This document shows positions 1-9,164 of a stretch of 59,233 bases of DNA, piece by piece; the first letter of the stretch is position 1; every line of letters begins with the position of its first letter. The translations under genes were made by a program, and so were the position numbers. Source of the stretch: Desulfobacteraceae bacterium (GTDB lineage: Bacteria; Desulfobacterota; DSM-4660; Desulfatiglandales; Desulfatiglandaceae); contig JAUWMR010000023.1 in the NCBI GenBank assembly GCA_030613055.1, positions 1-59,233 of the forward strand. The letters run 5' to 3'. The notes under the pieces were generated by a model that saw nothing but the letters and a program-made list of their open reading frames with translations, ran no database searches and was not told the origin of the DNA.

Positions 1-160
1 GCCGGCAATGCAGGAAAAACTGGCCGAGGTACTTGAGGGGCCAGTAAGTCATGTCAATATTAAGGCCACTACTACCGAACGAATGGGTTTTTGCGGTCGT
101 CGGGAGGGGATAGAGGCCTTTGCTGTAGTCAGTCTTGTAGAGGCAGTCTCCTTCAAATGA
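1..160 (+). CDS. ispF: IspF C-terminal fragment (2-C-methyl-D-erythritol 2,4-cyclodiphosphate synthase), truncated by window edge
   Basis: The reading frame starting at base 2 is open to a TGA at 158-160. Its 52 residues include the segment NIKATTTERMGFCGRREGIE followed by AFAVVSLVEA, which matches the conserved C-terminus of IspF (K-A-T-T-T-E-x-x-G-F-x-G-R-x-E-G-I). IspF makes the cyclic diphosphate of the non-mevalonate isoprenoid pathway in the cytosol. The 5' part lies outside the window. IspF is commonly followed by cysS in related genomes; here cysS is about 9.3 kb downstream, after an inserted sulfur-type gene cluster. Confidence 0.88.
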   Translation, partial: PAMQEKLAEVLEGPVSHVNIKATTTERMGFCGRREGIEAFAVVSLVEAVSFK

Positions 161-454
161 GGAGGCACCATCTTTTTTTGCCATACTGAGTATATTTAAT
201 AAGCTATTTTCGGACAGGCTCTGAGGCACCCATGCCTCAAGCGGATTCGGATGTTTCCCATATTTTTGGGTTACTCAGGCAGTTCGATTTCCTTAAACGG
301 CGGCATGAAGGTGATCGGAAAATCCATGGCATAGTAGACATCCACACAACCCCTGTGATGATAAGCTTATTGGATATGTATCGTTGCGGGAGAAGATTTG
401 CATTGCGGATTACACTTGGAAATATTACCCATTTTTTTGTCACAGGAAAAAGCA

Positions 455-1165
455 ATGCAGAAACAATGGCATCTGAGCGAGCAAGATTTCTTCTACGACC
501 TTCCTGCTGAGAAAGAACACTTTTTGTCTCTATCAGTGAGGAAGTGTGTAAAAAAAGATGACTTTATTTTTTTTGAGGAGGAGTCGGGAGATTTATGCTT
601 TTATCTTGAAAAAGGCTCTGTCAAGATCTTCAGAACAAGTTTTTTGGGAAAAGAACTCGTAATTTTCGTTAGAAAAGCGGGTGAGATGTTTGGTTTGGCT
701 GAAGTCATAGATGGGAAAAAGAGAAAATGCAGCGCCCAGGCAATCACGTCTTGCATTTTGTATGAGATCAAGAAGGATGATTTTGAATTTCTGCTTTCTC
801 GGTATTACTCTCTTGCCAGGAAAGCCATTAGTATTCTGGGCAGACGCCTCAGGTATCTCTGTGAACAGATTGAAAACTTGATGGTTTGCAACGTAACCAC
901 GCGAGTTTTAAGGCTTCTGATTTACTTGACCTACCAAGAGTTAACTAATTCTGGTTCATGGAACAGACCAATTATGGTTCCCGTCAGGCTTACACAGGAG
1001 CAAATTGCAACTTTGATAGGTTCTTCCCAGCAAACGGTCAGTGAAACTTTGAAGAAACTTCGAAAAGATGGACTGATCCTGGTATCTAGGAAAGGAATTA
1101 CCCTTCTTAAACCTTACGAAATTTTTTCCAGAAGCTATCAGCACAAAATTACTGCAGAACTTTAG
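455..1165 (+). CDS. Crp/Fnr-family transcriptional regulator
   Basis: The protein has 236 residues: an N-terminal cyclic-nucleotide-binding-like beta barrel (about residues 20-130), a long dimerisation helix around GRRLRYLCEQIENLM, and a C-terminal winged helix-turn-helix with LTQEQIATLIGSSQQTVSET. The start at 455 is preferred over an upstream ATG at 398 because AGGA lies just before it and the N-terminus then fits the family. Cysteines are present but not in the N-terminal arrangement of oxygen-sensing FNR, so the signal is unknown. It lies about 440 bp upstream of the AprA-like operon on the same strand and is the obvious candidate regulator; that link is inferred from position only. Confidence 0.88.
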   Translation: MQKQWHLSEQDFFYDLPAEKEHFLSLSVRKCVKKDDFIFFEEESGDLCFYLEKGSVKIFRTSFLGKELVIFVRKAGEMFGLAEVIDGKKRKCSAQAITSCILYEIKKDDFEFLLSRYYSLARKAISILGRRLRYLCEQIENLMVCNVTTRVLRLLIYLTYQELTNSGSWNRPIMVPVRLTQEQIATLIGSSQQTVSETLKKLRKDGLILVSRKGITLLKPYEIFSRSYQHKITAEL

Positions 1166-1604
1166 CACCTTAATAAATTAAGCTGGCAGTTTATAATAAT
1201 CTCGTAAAGTGCCTTACAGTAACCTTAAAACATTCCCCGGTAAATGCGTCGTTGTCCACGGTTAAGCCATGTGAATAAAATGCGCGTTACCTGGAGTCCA
1301 ATCTTTTTGCCCCGTAATCGTCTAAATATCCGCTTTCATACCATTCAATAAAATAAATCCATCAATTAAGAACGAAAACACTACCTTTTTATCAGCTTTA
1401 TCAGCCAGCCGATAGATTTACTTGTGTATTTGTGGATAAAGATAAAACCGTAAATGGAAAGAGGCAAAAGAGAGGGTTGTGTATATGTCATGGACAGTAC
1501 AATGAAAATGAAATTTGTAAGAACAGATCAAGAAATTAAGAACGGTATAGTAGGCAGAAGAAAGGAGCATCTAACACTTAAACGAATGAGGAAAGGGGGA
1601 AAAT
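1166..1604 (+). other. Intergenic region upstream of the AprA-like operon
   Basis: About 440 bp of AT-rich sequence without a convincing gene. A 45-codon reading frame begins at ATG 1489 and runs into the start of the AprA-like gene in another frame, but it has no recognisable product. The AprA-like gene has a purine-rich ribosome-binding site (GAGGAAAGGGGG) just before ATG 1605. I see no clear palindromic Crp/Fnr box and no confident sigma-70 promoter. The length is enough for regulatory sites. Confidence 0.5.
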
Positions 1605-3356
1605 ATGGCAAAAAAGTTACCTGATAATATAGATGAAATTCAAACAGAAGTCATTGAGACCGATCTGCTTATCGTCGGCGGTGGAAATGCAGGGTGCTTC
1701 TCCGCCATCGAAGGCAAGAAGATCAACCCTGATTTGAAGGTCACTATCATGGAAAAGGCCCACATAAGCAGGAGTGGTGCAACTGCAGCAGGCATGGACG
1801 CTATTAACACCTATATTCCTGAAGGGAAAACCCCGGAAGATCTTGTTAGATGGAGTCGATCTCAGGTAGGAGGAGGACCTATTCGGGAAGATTTGGCCTT
1901 GAGTAATGCCAAGGAACTAAACCAGGCCGTAGATGATCTCGAAGCGTGGGGCCTCCCCATTGTCAAAAACGAAGATGGAACATTCAAGTACCGTGGTGCA
2001 TGGGATATTTCCATCCACGGCGAGCAACTCAAGCCCATCATGGCTGAGAAGGCCATTGAGGTGGGAGCGGAAGTCTACAATCGCGTAGTTGCGACCTCAC
2101 TGCTGATGGATGGCGAAAGATGCGTAGGGGCCATGGGTTTCGGGGTCAAAGATGGGAAATTTTATGTATTTCGGGCCAAGGCCGTGATTATTTCAACTGG
2201 CGGGGCCTGCGGACTGTATAAATCTTACACCAGTGACGCCACCAATTCACACCACCAAACCTGGATGTGCCCTTTTAACGTTGGAACGGGGTACGCTGTG
2301 GGAATACGACAGGAAGCAGAAATGACGTCCATGGAGCAGAGATGGGTGGCCACCCGTACCAAAGATCACTGTGGTCCTGTAGATACCATTTCAGTGGGAT
2401 ACAAGTCTGCAATTATAAACGCCAAAGGTGATCGCATTTTACAGAAACATTATGCTCATTTAGGTGGGGATAAGGCGCCCCGCTATATTCGAGCCAATGC
2501 CCCCATGGAAGAGTGGCTCGCAGGGAGAGGGCCCACTTTTGTGGATACCACTCACCTATCCCCTGAGGAAGTGAAAGAACTGAAAATTGATTATCTGAAT
2601 GAGAGGCCAACATTTGTTCTGTTTTTGGCCAGTAGAGGTCAAGACATCACCAAGGACCCTATAGAGATATACGGAAGCGACCCGTATATTGTGGGTGGCC
2701 ATACGCAAAGTGGCTACTGGGTTGATCTTGAGCGAATGACGACTATTCCTGGACTATTCGCGGCAGGTGAAACAGCAGGCGGAAGTCCCAATAAATTTGT
2801 GGGTGGTTGTGCAGCAGAGGGGAAGCTGGCAACTCGGGGTGCTATAAATTACATTTCTTCAGTATCTCTACCTGAATTGGATTCCAAACAGGTAGGACAG
2901 GAGAAGGAACGGGTTTTTGCACCTCTTTTACGCGGGCCTGAGTTTGATGGCGTTTCCCCCCTTGAGATGGAGGAGCGGATGCAACGCCTTATGGACGAAT
3001 ATGCGGGTGGGACTTCCCAGTTTTACAGAACCAACGAAGAACGATTGGATTATGCACTGAAGCATCTGAAGATGTTGCAGAGTCAGGTCATATACCTTTA
3101 TGCAAAGGACCTCCATGATCTGATGAATGCCCATGAGGTCATTGACCGCTTAGATGTGGCTGAGGTTCTTACGCACCATCTTAAGTTCCGGAAAGAGACC
3201 CGCTGGCAGGGATGGCAGACACGGTCAGATTACCCTGAGATTAATCCTGAATTTGATTGCTTTGTTGAAAGCAGGCGTAACAAAGAAACGGGTGAGATCG
3301 AAGCCTTTACCCGCCCCTATGAGCAAATCGTCTCAGGGGATCGATATAAACCATAA
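1605..3356 (+). CDS. AprA-like FAD-dependent reductase (adenylylsulfate reductase alpha homologue)
   Basis: 583-residue flavoprotein of the fumarate reductase/AprA superfamily. The dinucleotide motif IVGGGNAG is at residues 23-30. A segment SRSGATAAGMDAINTY matches the AprA signature around the flavin. AprA-type positions remain recognisable: the Asn in DAINTY, the Arg in QRWVATRTKD, and the His in GGHTQSGYW. True dissimilatory AprA is about 650-670 residues, so this is a shorter relative with several loops missing. The downstream ferredoxin is also AprB-like, so the pair probably forms an AprAB-type heterodimer in the cytosol. Whether the substrate is APS/sulfite or another anion is not decidable by eye. 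First gene of a five-gene operon. Confidence 0.8.
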   Translation: MAKKLPDNIDEIQTEVIETDLLIVGGGNAGCFSAIEGKKINPDLKVTIMEKAHISRSGATAAGMDAINTYIPEGKTPEDLVRWSRSQVGGGPIREDLALSNAKELNQAVDDLEAWGLPIVKNEDGTFKYRGAWDISIHGEQLKPIMAEKAIEVGAEVYNRVVATSLLMDGERCVGAMGFGVKDGKFYVFRAKAVIISTGGACGLYKSYTSDATNSHHQTWMCPFNVGTGYAVGIRQEAEMTSMEQRWVATRTKDHCGPVDTISVGYKSAIINAKGDRILQKHYAHLGGDKAPRYIRANAPMEEWLAGRGPTFVDTTHLSPEEVKELKIDYLNERPTFVLFLASRGQDITKDPIEIYGSDPYIVGGHTQSGYWVDLERMTTIPGLFAAGETAGGSPNKFVGGCAAEGKLATRGAINYISSVSLPELDSKQVGQEKERVFAPLLRGPEFDGVSPLEMEERMQRLMDEYAGGTSQFYRTNEERLDYALKHLKMLQSQVIYLYAKDLHDLMNAHEVIDRLDVAEVLTHHLKFRKETRWQGWQTRSDYPEINPEFDCFVESRRNKETGEIEAFTRPYEQIVSGDRYKP

Positions 3357-3374
3357 AATAAGGGAGAAACTAAT

Positions 3375-3701
3375 ATGCCACCGAGAATTGATATAGAAAA
3401 ATGTGATGGATGCAAGGCTCAGGAAGAGCCTCTTTGTGAACAAGTGTGCCCGGGGGGCCTCATGTCTCTTGGCGAAAACATGAAAGCCTACTGCAGGCAG
3501 CTCCGGGATTGCTGGGACTGTATGGCCTGCGTTAAGATCTGTCCTGTGGGCGCTATTGAGACCCGAGTCCCATATCAGTTAGGCTACCACGTGGCCAAGC
3601 TCATCCCCATGATGGGGACCGATACCGTTACCTGGACCTGCCAAGACATTAACGGAAAAGTGGAACGGTTCAAATACAGGAATAGGAATGATGCAGAATA
3701 A
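3375..3701 (+). CDS. AprB-like two-[4Fe-4S] ferredoxin
   Basis: 108 residues with two four-cysteine clusters: C10, C13, C21, C25 and C46, C49, C52, C56. The spacing and the N-terminus (PPRIDIEKCDGCK, then CWDCMACVKICPVGAIETR) follow AprB of sulfate reducers, including a late TVTWT...NGKVERFKY strand. AprB is normally about 150 residues with a C-terminal tail that wraps round AprA; here the protein stops just after the strand, so that tail is missing. It follows the AprA-like gene by 18 bp and its stop overlaps the next start (ATGA/TAATG junction at 3701). It should pass electrons between the AprA-like flavin and the HdrA-type partner. Confidence 0.85.
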   Translation: MPPRIDIEKCDGCKAQEEPLCEQVCPGGLMSLGENMKAYCRQLRDCWDCMACVKICPVGAIETRVPYQLGYHVAKLIPMMGTDTVTWTCQDINGKVERFKYRNRNDAE

Positions 3702-6130
3702 TGAAGAAACTTAACCCTAAGGTAGGAGTTTTTATATGGGATCAAGGAGGCTGGCTCGCCCGGGCCATTGATCTCGATGCCCTGGTAAAAAAGTTTACCA
3801 AGGCAAAAGTTGTGGTTCGCTGCGAGGTCTTGAATGATCTATGGTCAACCGCCCTTCTTGATTTAATTAAGAAAGACTTAGAGGCCGGTCAGGTTGATCG
3901 GGTCATGTGGGTGGGACGTTTTACATCCTATCAAATCAAGTGCATCAAAGGAGAACTCGCTTCCACAGGATTGAATCCATACCTTCATGAATGGTGTGAC
4001 CTTGAAGAACAGGGAATTTGTGTTGAGGGTATAGAACCCGGTGTCCAGACCTGTAAGGCCATGACTTTGATTCAGATGGCGCTTGCCCGGACCCGCTTGC
4101 TTGAGCCCTTAGAGCCCATGGAGCTCCCAGGATCGAATGCAGTTCTCATCATCGGAGCGGGTGTGGCAGGGCTCCATGCGGCGCTTTCTTTTGTAGAGCT
4201 TGGCAAGCGCGTCTATCTGGTGGAAAAGCAAAGCGGTGTTGGTGGAAAGGTCGCTCTGCTTTCTCGTTTTTATCCGCGGCTCTGCGACCCGCGATGTGGA
4301 TTGGAATTTGTGCTGCATAAGCTCAGCGAGTCAGATCTTGTGGGGTTTTACACACTCTCAAATCTTATATCTCTTGATGGGAGCCCAGGAAATTTCCAGG
4401 CGAGGGTTCAAAAACAGCCCCGTTATGTAAACGAAGTACGCTGTAACACCTGTGGGGCATGCGTTGATGCATGCCCTGTGGAACTGTCCTGGTCTTCTGG
4501 GGTCATTCAAAATTTGACTCACAAAACCAAAATTTTGAAGGGGGTTAACGGGTTCCTACAATCAACAAGGAAGGCCATACATCCTTCAATACCAATGGCC
4601 TTTCCCTCCGCTTTTTTGATTGAGAAGGAACACTGCCCCCCAGAATGCAGGGAATGTGAAAAAGTCTGTCCCACACAGGCTGTAGAACTTAATCAATCTC
4701 CTTTGGAGGAGATACTCAGGGTCGGAGCTGTGCTTATTACAACCGGTTGGGACCCATATCCTTTATCTAAAGTTGTGGAAAAAGACTTCGGTTACGGGCT
4801 GTATCCCAATGTGATTAGCAACTTTGAGATGGAGCAGCTTCTGGGCTCTGAAACACAAGGACAAAGCCCACCATCTGGATTCTCCCTCAGTGATCTTAAG
4901 GAGGTTGGATTCATCCAGTGCGTGGGGAGCAGGGATTTAAAGCACCTCAAATACTGTTCTTCTGTTTGCTGCTCAGCAACTTTAAAGCAGGTTCTTTATC
5001 TAAAGGAGCAGGTGCCTGATGTAAATTGTTACATATTTTATCAGGATATCCGTTCCCCCGGTTTCGATGAAGACCTCTATCTGAGGGTAAGACTCCTGGA
5101 CGGCGTCGTATTTTTTCGTGACCTTCCCACAACAGTGGGACCAGAAGGGGATACAGGAAAATTGAATATCATAGCCAATGACATCGTGTTGGGCAGAAAC
5201 GTAGAGGTTAGTCTCGATCTCTTGGTTCTGGCAGGGGGTATGATCCCTTCCGAGGGCTCCCAAGAGGTGGCTCGAGTGCTCAATCTTCCTCAAAATCAAT
5301 ATGGTTTTTTTGAATCACATCTTCAGTGCCATCCAGAGGAAAGCCAAAGAACCGGCATCTATGTGGGGGGATGCGCCCGCGAACCCATGAATGTGGCTCA
5401 GTCCATCGAATCAAGTCATCGAGCTGCCATGAAGGCATTGAAATATTTAGAGGGAACCGTCCAGGTTGAGCCCACCTACCCGGTACTGGATAAGACCAAA
5501 TGCGATCAATGCAAACGCTGCATGGAGGAATGTCCATTTTCCAGCTTTGTATTCGATGAAAAGGGATTCCCTTCCCTGGACTTAGCAAAATGCCGTCAGT
5601 GCGGAAATTGTATGGGGGTCTGTCCTCTGGTGGCCATATCCCTTCGCCATAATACCATCAAACAGATGGCGGCTCAGGTCGCGGCGATAAACAGCTCGTT
5701 TATCGGCAGCAACGAGCCCGTGATCCTGGCATTTCTCTGTGAAAATGGTGCCTATAAAGCCGCCCAGTTTGCAGTTGAACTGGGCTTGTCCATCCCGCCC
5801 AATGTCATTTTCATCAAGGTTCCGTGCGCGGGCGCGGTAAACAACGCCCTTATTGCCGACGCGGTCTCTTCAGGCATCGATGGAGTTTTGATTGCCGGGT
5901 GTAAGGATGGCCAGTGCCAATATGTGTGGGGAAATCAGCTTGTCAGGAAACGAAGTAGTGACCTGAGTGATAAACTGAAAATGATGATGATTGAGCCTGA
6001 GAGAATCCGGTTTGAGGATCTTGAAATACGCGATGCTGGAAAGTACGTGGATATACTCACATCCTATATTGAAGATTTGAGGGCCATGGGTCCGAATCCA
6101 TTTAAGTTTATTAAACAGTTTCTATTTTAA
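3701..6130 (+). CDS. HdrA-MvhD fusion oxidoreductase, QmoB-like
   Basis: 809 residues. An N-terminal region of about 140 residues precedes an HdrA-type FAD domain (VLIIGAGVAGLHAALSF, then VEKQSGVGGKVA). A ferredoxin-like cluster follows (CNTCGACVDACPV), then the HdrA segment GFIQCVGSRDLKHLKYCSS. Near residues 595-645 there are two more [4Fe-4S] motifs (CDQCKRCMEECP and CRQCGNCMGVCP). The last ~130 residues are an MvhD/FrhD-type domain (VPCAGAVNNAL, GCKDGQCQYVWGN). This HdrA-MvhD layout is that of QmoB, which links AprAB to the quinone pool in sulfate reducers. No QmoA, QmoC, HdrB or HdrC lies nearby, so the membrane or thiol partner is absent or elsewhere. Overlaps the AprB-like gene by one base. 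Confidence 0.85.
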   Translation: MKKLNPKVGVFIWDQGGWLARAIDLDALVKKFTKAKVVVRCEVLNDLWSTALLDLIKKDLEAGQVDRVMWVGRFTSYQIKCIKGELASTGLNPYLHEWCDLEEQGICVEGIEPGVQTCKAMTLIQMALARTRLLEPLEPMELPGSNAVLIIGAGVAGLHAALSFVELGKRVYLVEKQSGVGGKVALLSRFYPRLCDPRCGLEFVLHKLSESDLVGFYTLSNLISLDGSPGNFQARVQKQPRYVNEVRCNTCGACVDACPVELSWSSGVIQNLTHKTKILKGVNGFLQSTRKAIHPSIPMAFPSAFLIEKEHCPPECRECEKVCPTQAVELNQSPLEEILRVGAVLITTGWDPYPLSKVVEKDFGYGLYPNVISNFEMEQLLGSETQGQSPPSGFSLSDLKEVGFIQCVGSRDLKHLKYCSSVCCSATLKQVLYLKEQVPDVNCYIFYQDIRSPGFDEDLYLRVRLLDGVVFFRDLPTTVGPEGDTGKLNIIANDIVLGRNVEVSLDLLVLAGGMIPSEGSQEVARVLNLPQNQYGFFESHLQCHPEESQRTGIYVGGCAREPMNVAQSIESSHRAAMKALKYLEGTVQVEPTYPVLDKTKCDQCKRCMEECPFSSFVFDEKGFPSLDLAKCRQCGNCMGVCPLVAISLRHNTIKQMAAQVAAINSSFIGSNEPVILAFLCENGAYKAAQFAVELGLSIPPNVIFIKVPCAGAVNNALIADAVSSGIDGVLIAGCKDGQCQYVWGNQLVRKRSSDLSDKLKMMMIEPERIRFEDLEIRDAGKYVDILTSYIEDLRAMGPNPFKFIKQFLF

Positions 6131-6205
6131 ATAGGATTGGGACATAGTAAGTATCCCCTATTTGGGGGAATCAACGTCATTGAACAAAGAAGGAGGGTAT
6201 TGAAA

Positions 6206-8002
6206 ATGAGCAAAAAACAGACTTACGTAATTATTTTCATCAGCGCATTCCTTTTGTCATTTGGAATGATACAATCGTCACCAACAGCTGCAATAGAATC
6301 CGCGCTTGCGGCCACTAAACCCCATACTAATATATCATCCGCTGAGTTAAAGGTGGGAGACACCGTCACGGTGGAGGGGCAGATTCCAGCAGGAGAAGAC
6401 CTGTTTATCGTTATTGCCGCGCAGACGACTTTTGCGCCAAAGGATGCGTTAGGGGTAAAGGAGCGAAAGCGATTAACTAATAAAGATAATATTGCCAAGG
6501 ATAAGAAGACCAAAAAAACTATTATTGATCCAGCTACTGGTAAGAAAAAGTTAAAATGGAAGCCCGGCACAACCATTCCTTACCTGTATTACATTGTTAC
6601 CAATAATCCCGAGGTTTTTGGGAAGGTTGGGGATAAAAGGTATGGTGGTGCCTTTTTCTGGAAAGGCCTTTACAAGACAAATATGTTTTATTTGACAAAA
6701 TGGAATAAGTTGTCTGACCTGGTAAAGGAGTATCTGGGGCCTATCAAGACCAAAGAACAGTGGAATTTCCTAACTTATGCCCATGAAAAGAAGTTCGGCA
6801 TTAATACCATTGGCAAGGAAGGGACACTGAAAGGAAAAGTGGTGATCTTTTCCCGCACTGTGGTAACCGATTACAACAAAGAGCCATATTACTGGAATAA
6901 GGGAACCTCTGTCTGGCTGGATAAAGCTACAGGTAAATTTAAGGCAAGCTTTAAGACATTTCGCCACACAGCGCCTAACACGAAATTTGATGTATTTGTG
7001 AATAGCCAAAAGGCGGGGACATACAATTTAGCCGCCAAGGGCTACTGGCTAAGCCGCGGCTGGCGCTATATGAACCCTTTGTGGATACTTCTCGGCGCCG
7101 TCGTGATAGGGATATGGTTTGGTATGATGGGAGCTGGAGGCGGTATGATGATGTCTGCCTATCAGGTGATGGTTGTCCATACATCAGGTCCTATGGGAAT
7201 CAATGCGGCCAACACCCTGAAGCCTTCAAACGCGCCGCTGACTTTTTTTTCTTCCCTTGGCGCCATGTATCGCTACGCCATCAAAGATCGGAGAGTAGCT
7301 TGGCCTTTAGGGATGTGCTTCGGTGCTGGCATCTTTATCGGTGCTTTCTGGATAGGGCCCAACTTTTCGGCCAAGTATCTCCCCATGATGGTCTATAAGC
7401 ACTGGCTTGGCATCCTGACCCTGAGCATGGGTATGCGTCTGGTTTATGAGCTTACCCCGAGAGTGATGGAAAAACGAAAGGCAATCAAGTCCATTATTGC
7501 CAAATTCAATGAAGAGGTAAAAAAAGCTAGGGAAGAAGGGCGTGCGGCCCGAATGGGAAAGATCGAGACTATTAAAGGTGGATTTGGCGCTATCTGGGAC
7601 TACCGATTTAAGTTCTGGGGCGAGGAGTTTGCAATTAAACCTTGGATTTTTGGCTTAACTGGAATCTTTGTCGGTGTGGTAGCAGCCTCTTTCGGCATCG
7701 GTGGCGGATTCTTATTAGTTCCCATTATGACTACCCTGGCGGCGTTGCCCATGTATATGGCGGTGCCCGTATCTATGATAGGAACCATGTTTAGTTCGGT
7801 CTGTGCACTTGCCGGATATTTTTTGCTGGGTTACTACCCCGATCTGGTCATTGCAACATGCATCGTTTTAGGTAGTTTTGCCGGCGGTGTGATTGGGTCC
7901 AGAATTCAGGGATACTTTACTGAAAAGCAGCTAAAGTGGGCCTTGGCTATTCTGATGTTCTTTCTATTCTTCAGATTTACAGGAACGGAGATCTGGATCT
8001 AA
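6206..8002 (+). CDS. TauE/SafE-family exporter with large extracytoplasmic N-terminal domain
   Basis: 598 residues from ATG 6206, which has AAGGAGG a few bases upstream; an earlier ATG at 6137 lacks this. Residues 1-35 form a signal-like hydrophobic segment. Residues 36-290 are a hydrophilic, lysine-rich domain of no family I recognise. The rest is a multi-helix TauE/SafE permease with two glycine-rich repeats (GMMGAGGGMMMSAYQVMVVH and AASFGIGGGFLLVP), the internal duplication typical of sulfite/organosulfur exporters. A charged cytoplasmic loop (KRKAIKSIIAKFNEEVKKAR) separates the halves. Location beside AprAB-like genes suggests export or import of sulfite, sulfonate or another sulfur anion; the substrate is an inference. 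Confidence 0.82.
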   Translation: MSKKQTYVIIFISAFLLSFGMIQSSPTAAIESALAATKPHTNISSAELKVGDTVTVEGQIPAGEDLFIVIAAQTTFAPKDALGVKERKRLTNKDNIAKDKKTKKTIIDPATGKKKLKWKPGTTIPYLYYIVTNNPEVFGKVGDKRYGGAFFWKGLYKTNMFYLTKWNKLSDLVKEYLGPIKTKEQWNFLTYAHEKKFGINTIGKEGTLKGKVVIFSRTVVTDYNKEPYYWNKGTSVWLDKATGKFKASFKTFRHTAPNTKFDVFVNSQKAGTYNLAAKGYWLSRGWRYMNPLWILLGAVVIGIWFGMMGAGGGMMMSAYQVMVVHTSGPMGINAANTLKPSNAPLTFFSSLGAMYRYAIKDRRVAWPLGMCFGAGIFIGAFWIGPNFSAKYLPMMVYKHWLGILTLSMGMRLVYELTPRVMEKRKAIKSIIAKFNEEVKKAREEGRAARMGKIETIKGGFGAIWDYRFKFWGEEFAIKPWIFGLTGIFVGVVAASFGIGGGFLLVPIMTTLAALPMYMAVPVSMIGTMFSSVCALAGYFLLGYYPDLVIATCIVLGSFAGGVIGSRIQGYFTEKQLKWALAILMFFLFFRFTGTEIWI

Positions 8003-8004
8003 AT

Positions 8005-8622
8005 ATGATTTATTTCAATGCAATCTCTGATTTTATGGACCTTATATGGGAAGAAATCAGCGTGGTATTCCCAGCGATAGGTGGACTCTTGGCGATCTTA
8101 TTCTACCCCTTAATTTTGATGGGGCCGGCAGTAGCTATCATCGGCATTGTTCTCTCAACAATACTTATTACCCGTTGGCTTTCCGTACGTACAGAACCAG
8201 AGCGTCTAAAAAAACTCCGCTCAGACTTTCAACACTGGATGAGCGTACGGAAAGCCGCTATGCAAGCCTCTGATAATGAAAATCAAAAAAAAATCAACGC
8301 CAAGGCTGTGGACCAGAGCTATCTTGATGAAATTTATGTTAAGATGTACATTGAATCGACATGCTGGAACGGGCTGACAAAAGGTGTACCGATTCTCTTG
8401 ATGCTCCACTGGGTAACTTGTCAGTTTAATACGGAAAATTTAATAGCTCAATACGGGAAAGGCTATGTAGTTAAACTACCTTTCGCCTTGGGGGTATCGG
8501 GAGATACCCTGGGTGCCTTTGGATGGTTTTTAACTTCCCTCGTTTTATGCTATTTAGGTCTATGGATGTTTAAAATGGTGAAAAGGGGCTCTATTAGGAA
8601 AATTTTCAATATCTGCATTTAG
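8005..8622 (+). CDS. Small membrane protein of the AprA-like operon, unknown function
   Basis: 205 residues starting at ATG 8005, two bases after the exporter stop, so translation is probably coupled. It has about four hydrophobic segments: two close together near residues 20-60, one around GVPILLMLHWV, and one near the C-terminus. A charged helix (RTEPERLKKLRSDFQHW, then KAAMQASDNENQKKINAKA) lies between the first and third. That helix-hairpin-helix arrangement recalls EMC3/DUF106/YidC-type proteins, but I cannot claim homology. It ends the operon. A role as accessory subunit of the exporter is possible from context only. Confidence 0.6.
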   Translation: MIYFNAISDFMDLIWEEISVVFPAIGGLLAILFYPLILMGPAVAIIGIVLSTILITRWLSVRTEPERLKKLRSDFQHWMSVRKAAMQASDNENQKKINAKAVDQSYLDEIYVKMYIESTCWNGLTKGVPILLMLHWVTCQFNTENLIAQYGKGYVVKLPFALGVSGDTLGAFGWFLTSLVLCYLGLWMFKMVKRGSIRKIFNICI

Positions 8623-8813
8623 ACCCCTCCGTAGGACGCGTCCTTAAGTAATTAACTAGTACGTCGCAAGCGGTCGGTGTATGAAAAGGGAAGATATACT
8701 AATTTTGTCCCCTCGCCATACCCCTCTCTCTCGGGAGAGGGGACTATTGGAAACTCCACAGAAAGCAGATTGGGAATTAAAAAAATAATCAATTAATTTA
8801 TTCGACCAGCCGA

Positions 8814-8970
8814 TTACCATCCTCCGGCGATGATCTCCCTTTGACGTATTGCGTAACCAACTCCAGCAGAACTCATCCCAAGATATCTGGCTATTTCAGA
8901 TAGAGACATCCCTGATTACCGCACGGCCCAATAACAAAACAAACTCTTCGCCTCCACCATGATTATGAAG
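8814..8970 (-). pseudogene. Remnant of a REP-associated/Y1-type transposase C-terminus
   Basis: Read on the minus strand from about 8970 to the TAA at 8816-8814, the frame gives SLFCYWAVR, a stop (TAA), then SGMSLSEIARYLGMSSAGVG and YAIRQREIIAG. A C-terminal CYWAVRELGMS..LARxLGMSxxxVGYAVxRGE segment is characteristic of many Y1 (IS200/RAYT-like) transposases with a DnaA-like helix-turn-helix tail. The internal stop and loss of all upstream catalytic sequence (no HUH motif) show it is dead. The match is from memory of the family, but the helix-turn-helix pattern is clear. Confidence 0.62.
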
Positions 8971-9164
8971 TTATGCAAAATAGCTGGAGCGTCAAGGTGT
9001 GCTAATCCCGGCAGGGACGATCTGTTACCATCCATAAATTTGGATTGTTAACCGAATTAGTTAAGGACTAAGCGCCATCTTGTTACCCTTATTTTCAAGC
9101 CGATTTCTCCTTTGACAGCAAGCACTCAATAGCATAGCTTATAGGGGGATATGGAGATGAAACT

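Noticed and set aside
1489-1626. 45-codon open frame upstream of the AprA-like gene
   Set aside because: No recognisable product and it overlaps the AprA-like start in another frame; treated as chance.
1605-3701. Canonical dissimilatory adenylylsulfate reductase aprAB
   Set aside because: The alpha protein is about 80 residues short, the beta tail is missing, and sat, qmoA and qmoC are absent; called AprAB-like instead.
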